Shown here: positions 9,767 through 17,252 of the stretch, one piece after another
How positions within the stretch are numbered: the stretch's first letter is position 1
Layout: each line of letters starts with the position of its first letter
Assembly: GCA_963556145.1 (NCBI GenBank)
Contig: CAUVYJ010000025.1
Coordinates: forward strand, 1-22,296
Length of the DNA: 22,296 bases
Direction of reading: 5' to 3'
Source: Hygrocybe punicea
Taxonomy: Eukaryota > Basidiomycota > Agaricomycetes > Agaricales > Hygrophoraceae
The notes under the pieces: generated by a model
Databases searched by the model: none
What the model saw: only the letters and a program-made list of their open reading frames with translations
What the model was told of the DNA's origin: nothing
Program-made: the position numbers and the translations under genes

Positions 9767-10471
9767 GATGCGGGTTTGGGGTAGCTTCGGAACTATAAAA
9801 AGAAGATCCTAACCTAGGGGTGTCAGCGTAGAAGTGACGGTGGATAAGTCAGTGTCGGGGATAGTGGTAAAGTGTAGTAAAATAAGGCCGCCGTGTAAAA
9901 CTGAACGAATAATAACAAACCCGGCGATAAACGGACTGAAAATGGACTAATAATAATCAACCCGACGATGCCGACGATGTCAGGTATGGCGGGTTGGGTT
10001 GGGTTGGGTCGGAAACGATAAATGAATAATGGAATAAGGATAAAGACGATGAAGTGAACTATGAAAAGCTAAGGGTCTAAGAGGACGAGCTTTTGAAGGA
10101 ACTAAAACAGATTCTGACTATAGGGAAATGGGGACTAAGGGTATATTTTTTTGTACGGTCGTCGGGGACCATTTTTATAGTACAGGGATGAGTAGTCTAC
10201 TTTCGGACTTGTCTACTTCGGCCGATGGGAACTACAAAGGGGATTTGGAATGGGGATGTGAAGAGGGGGTTGCAATGCGACAGTGACAGGGAAATGGAGA
10301 GGAATGCAAATATAAAAAGATAAAGATGTAAAATGTCAACTGTATCTCCAAAAGGAGGAGGGGACACATATATTGGGCAAGTCCGATATCGGGAATTGAG
10401 TCCAATGAGATCCGTCTACTAGAGTTGGAACTCCGAGGTGTTTGAGGCTGCCGGATTAGGTCCGAAAGCGG
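9767..10471. other. Left part of unit B, noncoding
   Basis: This purine-rich stretch has many in-frame stops on both strands. I see no domain, only the GGGTT triplet repeats near 9990 and A/G-rich tracts. It belongs to B by the boundary evidence. Confidence 0.5.
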
Positions 10472-10475
10472 CCGT
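10472..10475. repeat. CCGT target-site duplication of element C, left copy
   Basis: CCGT precedes the left LTR and recurs at 13214-13217 directly after the right LTR. Confidence 0.75.
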
Positions 10476-10630
10476 TGGAGTGGTACGGAGATACCACTCC
10501 GAGGGCTAGCTGGAGAATCTCGCAGAAGAGCTGGCGAGGAAGGATGGATTCGGACTGACTACTGACAGGGATCTATCTACAACGAACCGTGGGAGCCTCG
10601 TCACGTGACTAGGCACTCGCTACTACTCCA
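10476..10630 (-). repeat. 3' LTR of element C
   Basis: The 155 bp repeat is identical to 13059-13213 by base-by-base reading. It contains the palindrome GTCACGTGAC at 10600-10609. Confidence 0.92.
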
Positions 10631-10646
10631 AGTGCCCCCCTTCCTC
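10631..10646 (-). other. Polypurine tract of element C
   Basis: Read on the minus strand the sequence is GAGGAAGGGGGGCACT, abutting the TGGAGT start of the 3' LTR. A purine run at this position is the expected plus-strand primer of an LTR element. Confidence 0.7.
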
Positions 10647-10745
10647 ATAGCGACGTCCTCGTCGCTATCAAAGACTCGAAACAGGGGGGAAAGAGGAAAA
10701 GAAAAGGGGGAAAACAGACTGAAAGACAGACCAAAAACAACCAAG

Positions 10746-12836
10746 CTAGTCTACTCCACTAGGGTCTAGTAAAGGAGGTCCAAGACTGGGATCAAAGGAA
10801 ACAGGAATCTGTCTGAAAAAAGATGGGAGAGAAACAGAGGGATGGGAAAGGTTATGAGAAACGTGGTGGACACGAGCCAGAAGTTTTGATGAGTTTCGCA
10901 TAGAGATAGTGGGAAGGTGGTGGGGTTGTACTCGATACGGGGAGTCGTCGAAATGTATTGGGTATCGTTGATAACGAGGTGGGAGTCTATTTACAGGGTA
11001 TCTCGGGGGAAGGTTTTGAGGGTGGACGCGGCGGTGACGGTAGCGAAGCGTGGACCATGGATTTTGCACTCGGGGGTAGGTAAGGGTGGGGACATTCTTG
11101 GGTCGCCAGATGGGGACGTGGGTATGATAGGTGTTGCGCCAAGTATGATTTTGGCAGGGGGTGTTGAATGTGGGGACAGCTTGAGTTTTTGGGGTAGGGA
11201 TATTGGTGCGGCACGCTGACGGCGGTGTCTCCATGGGCTCCGTTTGTGTAGACACGTTGGCATATCGTTTTGTGGGGCTAGGTGGGTCTCCTTCACATGC
11301 GGTCGTGTGTTGGAACGTTTCGTCGTGCTGTTTTATTCCCTTTCGGTGGGGTTTGTCCCCGGTGCGCGTTTCCTCCTTCGTGCTCGCGTGTTGTCGCGTT
11401 TTCTCACCCTGCTCTTTGTTGTTTTGCCTCGCAGCGCCATTTGCTTTGTCTCGGCTCTCTCCTGCAAGGAACTCCGCGATCTCGGATGTCAGAGGCCACG
11501 ACTGGCCGTGCGGGTCTCCATGACGCGTTTGGTGGATGGTGGAAGCGCGGTACGGTGTGGGGACGAGATGGTCGTGTTGAGGGTTCGGTTTTGGGTCAGG
11601 GTAGACGGGGATGGTGGCGCGAGACGGTGTAGGCGCGAGATGTTCGTGTCGGAGGGGTTTCGAGGCCGGTTTCGCGGTGCTGGGAGTGGGCATGCCGGTG
11701 GGCGTTGAACACTCACGCTCATGCGAGCTTTTTGGGTTGGGGTGGGATATGGTTGCAGGCTGGGATGGAACGGGCGCGGGACAGGGCTCTGGGGTTGGCC
11801 TTGCATTGGGGTTGGGTCTACACGCCGGGCGTTCGCGCTCACGGCCGCTTTTGGCACTGGGGTTGGGGTATTTCGAAGGCAGCTCACGGCTGCGCTCTGC
11901 TCGGGGGTGCTTGGGGTTGGGGGTGGCGAGAGCCATGGGCGCTGGGTATTCGCGTCCGTGTTCGGTTTGGAGGTGGTTGGCATTGTGGGACGGTGTGGTG
12001 GACGCGTTTGACGTGGGCTGGGGCTCGTCTTGGTACACCGGCATTGGCGTCTGTGGTTTCCGGGTCAACGGGGGCGGGGCCGTACGTTGGGGTTGCGGCT
12101 GAGGTGCTGGTGGTGCTTCGCGGTGCTTCACGTTCGTTGGTGACGTGGCGGCAGCAGCTGGGCTGGACTGGGGTTCGTTTGGGCACACGGGTGCTCGCGT
12201 TGGCCGTTCCTGGGTCGACGTGGGTGTGGTTGGACGCTGGGGCCATGGTCCGAGTATTGAAGGCGAAGGCTGCAGCGTTGGGTGCAGCCGTAACATGGCA
12301 GTCGTGTTGGGCGTGATGGGCACGCGAGCGGACGGCGTTGGGGCCTGCGAGACGGTAGACGGGGTTGCCGTTGACGTTGTGGGGACTTGGGGCGTGGTTG
12401 CGAGGGTGGGGGACGCGAACGTGGCGGTTGGGTTTGGGGCGCGTTCTGACGCGTTTTGCAGCGAGGGTGGGGCCATTTGGGTGGGCAATAACGACGTGGC
12501 GTGCTCGGGCGCGAACGTCGACGCTTTTGGTGGAGGTGGGCGTGCTGTGGTGTGCAGGGTTGAATCTTGGGGTCCGTGCCTCGTTTTTGGCTGGCCACAG
12601 TTGGCGGTAAGGTGGGTCGACGAGGCTGTTGAATGTTCACGGTCGGAGGCACTGGGTGGTGTTGGGATGGCGTTGGCGGGCACCGGGGCAGTGAGCGTCG
12701 TCGTTGTGTTCATTTGGGTCCACGTCGCTGTGGGCTGGGCCGTTGGTGGCGAGATTGTTGGTTCTCTTTTTGTGTTGGTTTTCCGCCGCGTTTTTTCCTT
12801 CTTCGCTCGTTCTTTTTGCTTCTTTTTCGTAGTCAT
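10746..12836 (-). CDS. Element C ORF: 696 aa Pro/Thr-rich protein of unknown function
   Basis: One uninterrupted frame fills most of the internal region of C, in sense with its LTRs. It starts about 220 bp after the primer-binding site and ends 100 bp before the polypurine tract. The first 25 residues are extremely basic (runs of K, R and E). Residues of roughly 30-450 are low-complexity P/T/A/S/N-rich with loosely repeated PTPxPS and RERE motifs. A charged patch (near FLAGESRDKANG) follows, and then a His/Pro/Arg-rich C-terminal third with YPVNRLPPRYQRYP. No zinc knuckle, protease or polymerase motif is seen. I recognise no family. An RNA-binding or capsid-like job is only a guess. GC-rich biased codons also keep overlapping frames open, so coding is likely but unproven. 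Confidence 0.55.
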   Translation of the reverse strand: MTTKKKQKERAKKEKTRRKTNTKREPTISPPTAQPTATWTQMNTTTTLTAPVPANAIPTPPSASDREHSTASSTHLTANCGQPKTRHGPQDSTLHTTARPPPPKASTFAPEHATSLLPTQMAPPSLQNASERAPNPTATFASPTLATTPQVPTTSTATPSTVSQAPTPSARVPITPNTTAMLRLHPTLQPSPSILGPWPQRPTTPTSTQERPTRAPVCPNEPQSSPAAAATSPTNVKHREAPPAPQPQPQRTAPPPLTRKPQTPMPVYQDEPQPTSNASTTPSHNANHLQTEHGREYPAPMALATPNPKHPRAERSRELPSKYPNPSAKSGRERERPACRPNPNARPTPEPCPAPVPSQPATISHPNPKSSHERECSTPTGMPTPSTAKPASKPLRHEHLAPTPSRATIPVYPDPKPNPQHDHLVPTPYRASTIHQTRHGDPHGQSWPLTSEIAEFLAGESRDKANGAARQNNKEQGEKTRQHASTKEETRTGDKPHRKGIKQHDETFQHTTACEGDPPSPTKRYANVSTQTEPMETPPSACRTNIPTPKTQAVPTFNTPCQNHTWRNTYHTHVPIWRPKNVPTLTYPRVQNPWSTLRYRHRRVHPQNLPPRYPVNRLPPRYQRYPIHFDDSPYRVQPHHLPTISMRNSSKLLARVHHVSHNLSHPSVSLPSFFRQIPVSFDPSLGPPLLDPSGVD

Positions 12837-12859
12837 TTGTGTAGGTCGAGAAAATGAGA

Positions 12860-13031
12860 ATGTTTGATGCTCGGAAAATCGTTTGGTGCTTGGAAAATCA
12901 CTTGGTGCTCGGGGAACTGCTTGGTGCGCGGTGCTCTGTGCTCTGTGCTCTGTACTCGGAAAATCGCTGGGGTGCTGAAAAATGACTGGAAATCGCTGGA
13001 AGTCGCTGAAAGTCGCTCAAGACAGAAGCTG
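12860..13031 (-). repeat. Leader of element C with short tandem motifs
   Basis: Between the primer-binding site and the ORF, motifs recur on the plus strand: TGGTGCTYGGAAAATC (12879-12915), GTGCTCT (12930-12955, four times) and GAARTCGCT (12975-13018, four times). This is the 5' untranslated leader of C. It holds no gene. Confidence 0.55.
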
Positions 13032-13032
13032 G

Positions 13033-13055
13033 GTTCGAATCCGCTCTCATCACCA
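13033..13055 (-). other. Primer-binding site of element C (tRNA-Ser-like)
   Basis: On the minus strand TGGTGATGAGAGC and a following GGATTCGAACC start three bases after the 5' LTR. The complement reads like a tRNA T-arm and acceptor end with CCA. The fit to a serine tRNA of GATGAGA type is good except for one base missing in the T-arm. The match extends further into the T-loop than most priming sites require. Confidence 0.65.
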
Positions 13056-13058
13056 CGT

Positions 13059-13213
13059 TGGAGTGGTACGGAGATACCACTCCGAGGGCTAGCTGGAGAA
13101 TCTCGCAGAAGAGCTGGCGAGGAAGGATGGATTCGGACTGACTACTGACAGGGATCTATCTACAACGAACCGTGGGAGCCTCGTCACGTGACTAGGCACT
13201 CGCTACTACTCCA
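13059..13213 (-). repeat. 5' LTR of element C
   Basis: Partner of 10476-10630 with no difference in 155 bp. It contains GTCACGTGAC at 13183-13192. Confidence 0.92.
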
Positions 13214-13371
13214 CCGTCACAAAGCGGCATATGTCGGGTCACGTCGGTCACGTCGGGTCACGTCACGCCGGGTTACGTCGGGTTCGAATGCAAGTCGAAT
13301 AGTGGCATCGGGTTGGTCTGGATTCGTGATATATCGATGATACGGACTCAGAGGGACATCAACCCTCTACA
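13214..13371. repeat. Right part of unit B with GTCGGGTCAC tandem units
   Basis: About five imperfect 9-11 bp units of GTCGGGTCAC/GTCGGTCAC lie at 13233-13285. The remainder is unique noncoding sequence ending CCCTCTACA. ACGG follows at 13372-13375. Confidence 0.55.
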
Positions 13372-13375
13372 ACGG

Positions 13376-13611
13376 ACTTAGGACAGTATTTCTGCGACTT
13401 CATACGCATCTCTGGAGTACTATACAACAACGGACGTCTATCGGATAAACAACGGAACATGTACTTCACCAACGGATTTGACTCAGACCTTCGTCTACGT
13501 ATTGAGGAACGCCTCCATTACCTCCTTCCCGACCATTACCACGACGATCCGTACCCGCTCGACGTCTTCCACAATGCCGCCTCATTCCTGCTATCCGGTT
13601 GTCGCTCCGTT
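13376..13611 (+). pseudogene. Gag of element A, middle/C-terminal part
   Basis: The frame continues the 9423-9762 Gag after removal of B. LGQYFCDFIRISGVLYNNGR is followed by LSDKQRNMYFTNGFDSDLR, IEERLHYLLPDHYHDDPYP and DVFHNAASFLL. This matches the usual order in agaric Gags (tyrosine-rich helix, arginine-rich ERL helix, PDHxxDDPY, then an AAxFVL helix). After about 13611 the frame stays open to 15753, but it becomes Ser/Pro/Val low-complexity and then overlaps the antisense gene, so the Gag end is not determined. No zinc knuckle is seen. Confidence 0.7.
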
Positions 13612-14792
13612 CCGGACTCCACTTCCCTTGCCGTCACTATCTCCAGTCCCGGTTCCACTCCTAGTCCCGATTCCGGTCCCAGTCCCCTACCCGTCATAGC
13701 TTTGTCATCTCCGGTTCCGATTCCATCCTCGATCCCGCCCACCGTCATTCATTCCGTCGCCCACGTTCATTCCGGTCCTCCGTCCCCTTCATTGTATATC
13801 CCGTCCCCGTCCACTCTGGTACCTGTCGAGACCGTCATTTGTTTACAGGTATTGTTGTCCAGTTCTGTGTCGTCCCCGTCCAATCCCACTCCCGATCTAT
13901 TGCTGCCGGTCACCGATTTATCTATTCTAAATCCTATTTTGTCCACGTCGTCTCCGGATTTGACACCTCCACTTTCTGTCCACGAACTCATACCGGACCC
14001 CCTCCCATTGTTCTCGGATTCCCCCGATATAGACATTCCGTCCTCGATATTGTCATCCTTTTGTCCTCCATCTACGTCTATCAAGACTCCGTCGACTATG
14101 GTTGAGTATTCCGTACCTGTTCTACTTCTGGACCCCATTCCGTCTCTTTTATTCGATTTCGATTCTGGTTCCGATTCTGTTATGTCGCCCCCTCCGTTCC
14201 CGGTTCCCCTCGTCGTATCCGCTCCCGTTTCGCTCCTGGTTCCATCTTCGCCCACTTGGGGCACCCCGTCGTCTTTAGACCCGTCACGCGGCGCACCCGT
14301 TATTTGGGATCGTGTTGGTGTCGGCACTCCGGTTCTCGATTTTATTTTATTCTTCGTTTCCGTCCTTATTTTACTTTGCCATCGCATTTTGGACCTCTGC
14401 CCCCTCGACACCTCGCTCAACTATTTGCAAGAAGCTCTCTGCCTCCTCTCGTTGTTCCGCCCCCGACCTTCTTCCAGAAACTCTTGTGGGGATATAGATA
14501 CGTTTCCGTCTCACATTTTTTGCGTTTTCGTCTTCCGTTCCGCTTTCTGTTCACGTTCCCGTTTCTTGTTTATTTACATTTCTGTTTCTAGTTCTCGTTG
14601 TTTCTTGCTCGTTCCGGTCCGTTTCTGTTTCCGTTGTATTCCGATGCCATCCTCCACCTCGACCTCCAGATTCCATCTTACATATTTACCCGTTCCTCCC
14701 TTTTCGTTTATAGATTTTATTATGTACTCTTTTATTTTTATGTACATTGTCCCGTTTCGTTTCCGTCTCCCCTTTTCCGTCCATTTCCCCTT
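13612..14792. other. C/T-rich low-complexity stretch between Gag relic and antisense gene
   Basis: The plus strand is dominated by TCCGATTCC, CCGTTTCCGTCTCC and related pyrimidine units, and is open in more than one frame on both strands for that reason. It could contain the Gag linker on the plus strand and the 3' untranslated region of the antisense gene on the minus strand. No domain is recognised. Confidence 0.45.
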
Positions 14793-16321
14793 TTATTCCC
14801 TCCTCCCTTCGTTGAGCTTTGTGTCGATCAGGTCCAGTTGGCCCAAGAGGTGGGCTTGGTTTGTGCGGAGTCGGTTCAGCTCCTTTGTCCAACGGGTTAG
14901 ACTCGTGTGGACTTCCGCGACGTATTCCGAGAGGCCGTCCGCGATCACTGATATCTCCCGTTGCGTTTCCGTCGCCATTTTCCGCATCGCTTCGACATGC
15001 TCCTCGATTCCGGCACCAATCTGCGGCCGCTTGAATGGGTTCCTATCCACTCCCTCGTCCCGCTCCGATTCCGTATCCGGTTCGACGTCGGTCAACGTCC
15101 GCTTACTTGTCGACGCCTCTCCGGCCCGCAGCTTGGGCTTCTTCACGATCCTCGGTGCCTTCTTCGCGACGACTCTCCTCTTCGGACTACCCGCCTTCGC
15201 CTTCCCTTTCCTTTCCGCTTTTCCGGTTCCGGTGGCCGGTCCCTTCGTCGACAATCCACAGCGTCGTTTGAGTCTCTTGCATCTGTCGCATGTGTATCCC
15301 TCGATTCCGCGACAAACCGTGTTGGCGGTCACGCACGCATCGCACTGTTGGATCCGGAAAGATTGCATATACTACGGAATAGTTAGACACCACGGTTGTA
15401 CGAGTTTGCGAGAGTTTACTTACCCCCGGAATCTTCCCCTTCGGTCTCGAATCTCCGTTCCCGCTCGCATTCGAAAAGTCGTCCTCGCTGTTGTACTCCC
15501 CGCAAACCGTCTCATCGTCCCGGTTGGCCCCTTTGTCCCGGATAGCCTTCTTCCCGCTCGCTTTGAGTCTCGCGAACTTCAAGTGTTGTTGGTCAGCCCA
15601 TTCATCCCATTCCACACCACTGACTTGGTTTATGTATCCGCCGTTTTCTTCGTCCTCCTCCCCGTCCGTTTCCTTTGCCCTCTTCGCCTCCTCGAGTCGC
15701 TTCGCTTTCGCCTCCGCCGCCGCCCTCCTATTTATCTCCTCGTGCTCGTGTAATTCCTCCGCTTGTATCCGCTTCCTCCTCGCCTCCTCCTCCTGCATCT
15801 TGTCCTGTAGCCTTAGCGCGTCGTCGACTTCCCTTTCCTTCGCCGCCTTTGCCCTTTTCGCCTCCTCGCTCCGTTTTGCTCCTGCCTCTGCCGCCGCCTC
15901 CGCGATCTGCTTCCTCCTTGCTTTCTCCTCGTCGACCTCCTTTTGTTTAGCCGCTTCCCGCTCCCGCTCCATGAACTCCTCCCGGTTCCGCAGCCACTCC
16001 TCGACCAAGACTACCATCTCTCCGCCCACCGTAAAATCCTTTGGTTCTGTTACGTCAATTCCGCCGTCCTGGATCTCCTTCACGAGCCCTCTGTAGTTCC
16101 GCTGTCGAGTTTGGTTAGTTCGTGCCATTTACCAGAGTGGGATCACTTACTATGGCCCGTCGTCGCCTCCCAACCCATCGCCGTGCTTCGTCCTTGTATC
16201 CGTCGCGTACAATATCGTTTCCGGCCGCATCCACTGCCTGTAACTCTGCTACCGCGTTCTCGAAGTCTTTCCGCGTCTCCACATCGAGCTTTGCGAGGAA
16301 CTTGTTGTATTCTGTCGACAT
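14793..16321 (-). CDS. Zn(II)2Cys6-type protein carried antisense in LTR element A, 3 exons, 475 aa
   Basis: Minus-strand exons are 16151-16321, 15424-16101 and 14793-15371. Introns of 49 bp (16102-16150) and 52 bp (15372-15423) both begin GTAAGT, carry CTAAC close to the acceptor and fall in phase 0, giving 475 codons without a stop. Residues 1-57 are an acidic/basic helical start (MSTEYNKFLAKLD). Residues of about 95-215 are a highly charged EREREAAKQKE-type coiled coil. Residues 293-321 form C-X2-C-X6-C-X7-C-X2-C-X6-C with KRLKRR between the last two cysteines, an exact fit to the fungal binuclear zinc cluster. A Lys/Arg-rich stretch (KRRVVAKKAPR, near 340-355) suggests nuclear localisation, and a second coiled coil ends the protein. 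The cluster sits after the middle rather than at the N-terminus, unusual for a transcription factor. DNA binding is inferred; target and role are unknown. Confidence 0.8.
15372..15423 (-). other. Intron 2 of the antisense Zn2Cys6 gene
   Basis: The 52 bp segment starts GTAAGT and ends CCGTAG, with GTCTAAC about 10 bases before the acceptor. Phase is 0. An alternative phase 0 acceptor (CCAACAG) lies 27 bases downstream and would remove nine codons ahead of the first cysteine. Confidence 0.75.
16102..16150 (-). other. Intron 1 of the antisense Zn2Cys6 gene
   Basis: The 49 bp segment starts GTAAGT and ends CGACAG, with AACTAAC as branch site. Phase is 0. Without splicing, exon 1 would end after 68 codons. 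Confidence 0.75.
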
Positions 16322-16648
16322 TAGGCGTTGGAGTTGTTGCGCGAGGTTTGGTTGAGGTTGTTGAGGTTGTTGAAAAGTCGAGTTGAAAAGTTTTCTTGTT
16401 TGTATTTGTTGTCTCCGTCACGTGACCGTTATATCTTTGTCCAGCCGTTTCGCCCCACCCTCTTTTAGTAGCTCTGGACCTTTGCTTCCCGACGCTTCAA
16501 TACCCACCGGCTTCGATCCCGTTCACGTTGTACCACTGTTTCTGCCCGTTTTCAACATTGTTTCCGCTCATTTATTCCCACAACCCCAGTATCTTCGTTA
16601 CTTCGTATGGATCGACCAGGGATGGTCTCTATCTGAGTCCTGACCAGA
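16322..16648 (-). promoter_or_regulatory. Upstream region of antisense gene with CACGTG palindrome
   Basis: The segment lies between the start codon at 16321 and the right LTR. Just upstream of the start the minus strand is CAACAACCT-rich (plus strand GTTGAGGTT units, 16345-16378), suitable as a leader. A ten-base palindrome GTCACGTGAC lies at 16417-16426, about 100 bp from the start codon, and would suit a bHLH-type regulator. The rest up to the LTR shows no feature. It could also hold decayed 3' sequence of element A. Confidence 0.4.
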
Positions 16649-17252
16649 TGTAGAGGCTCCGGGCTGTCTGGACCTGGATCCTCTTCATATCATACATTGT
16701 CCCCGTCCGTTCCCTTTCATATATCGTCGATTCCGTTCGATTCCGCTCAATTCCGTCGATTCCGCTCCGGATCCCGCTCCGGAATCGTTCCCACTCAAGA
16801 TGCAATGTTCCTAACAACCCGGATTCTCCACGTATATAGTTATATATCATTTACCTTCATTTCCCGTTACTTAGTATATAGCCCCAATCCACTCCACTCC
16901 TCTCCACTACTCCCCTATCACTTTACAGCCTTCGCTTGTAGTACATAGTTACTATAGCACAGGATCCCTCACAGTAGTATAAAAGGTCTACTTTTACACT
17001 ACAAAGATGTAGATTATTACTCCCCTTCATATCATATTGCATAGTATCGCTCCCCTTCAGTCCTATTCTTATCGTATTAGTTATTAGTCTTCGAACTCCC
17101 TTCACCCACACTTCACCTCTGATCCGGAACCCCGGATTCAGGTTGGATTGATTAGACACCATAGAAAACACTTCACTCCTCTGATCTCTTTCCAGCAGAT
17201 CACCCTTTCTAGTAGATTCCATTCCGGATCTACACCCGAACTCGCCGTCACA
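16649..17252 (+). repeat. 3' LTR of element A
   Basis: The 604 bp repeat has the same length as 8626-9229 and only one visible difference. A TATAAAA copy lies at 16978-16984. Confidence 0.93.

Larger units (their letters stand above)
10476..13213 (-). mobile_element. Element C: small non-autonomous LTR retrotransposon with a novel long ORF
   Basis: Identical 155 bp LTRs lie at 10476-10630 and 13059-13213 (TGGAGT...ACTCCA), with CCGT duplications at 10472-10475 and 13214-13217. On the minus strand a primer-binding site follows the right LTR by three bases, and a polypurine tract directly precedes the left LTR, so the element points to the left. At 2738 bp it has no Gag, protease, reverse transcriptase or integrase motif. 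It resembles the TRIM/SMART class by LTR size, but is larger and carries one 696-codon ORF in sense orientation. Identical LTRs suggest recent insertion. Confidence 0.88.
9763..13371. mobile_element. Unit B: TG...CA insertion in Gag, probably a solo LTR (867 bp), host of element C
   Basis: The unit starts TGTAGATGC and ends CCCTCTACA, a 6 bp terminal inverted repeat with LTR-type TG...CA ends, and is flanked by ACGG. Subtracting element C and one CCGT leaves 867 bp with no gene and no internal repeat pair, which fits a solo LTR better than a full element. A TATAAAA-like site lies near 9795. The left part holds three GGGTT units near 9990-10006, and the right part holds GTCGGGTCAC tandem units at 13233-13285. 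The class is not identifiable from ends alone. A DNA element with 4 bp duplications is the alternative. Confidence 0.65.
8626..17252 (+). mobile_element. LTR retrotransposon A (Gag remnant, no pol visible, antisense cargo gene)
   Basis: Two 604 bp terminal repeats (8626-9229 and 16649-17252) begin TGTAGAGG and end CGTCACA. A primer-binding site follows the left LTR and a Gag relic reads in the same direction, so the element points to the right. I see no reverse transcriptase, RNase H, protease or integrase motif, so it is non-autonomous. After subtraction of nested units B and C the element is about 5.0 kb. No clear polypurine tract precedes the right LTR. No target duplication is evident: AACGG lies to the left and ATGGT to the right. 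Confidence 0.88.

Noticed and set aside
9985..10010. GGGTT repeats as a telomere trace
   Set aside because: Only three units, and the unit is not the fungal TTAGGG repeat.
11203..12867. Several long plus-strand ORFs opposite the element C ORF
   Set aside because: They are mutually overlapping, Gly/Arg/Trp/Val-rich, and open because of the GC-rich composition. The minus ORF is longest, is in sense with LTR, PBS and PPT, and fills the internal region.
13265..13300. GGTTCGAAT resembling a tRNA T-loop in unit B
   Set aside because: There are no matching stems or acceptor around it, and it lies within tandem GTCGGGT units. No tRNA gene is called anywhere in the window.
13767..14420. Minus-strand ORF of 217 codons, Gly/Asp/Ser-rich
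   Set aside because: It is the complement of the TCCGATTCC-type repeats and overlaps the possible Gag linker. No domain is seen and there is no splice link to the antisense gene.
13459..15753. Plus-strand ORF of 764 codons across the Gag relic and the antisense gene
   Set aside because: Only its first 50 or so residues are Gag-like. The rest is Ser/Pro/Arg/Phe low complexity, and beyond 14793 it is the complement of the spliced minus-strand exons, which have precise introns and a zinc cluster.
16560..16648. Minus-orientation primer-binding site beside the right LTR of A (TGGTCAGGACTC)
   Set aside because: It starts two bases after the LTR but does not extend into a tRNA-like T-arm. The left site has the better tRNA shape, and Gag reads to the right.
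8626..17252. Reverse transcriptase or integrase in element A
   Set aside because: I looked for YVDD-type, zinc-finger HHCC and chromodomain-like motifs in both directions between the LTRs and found none. The 16500-16640 frame with FVWIDQGW is too short to count.
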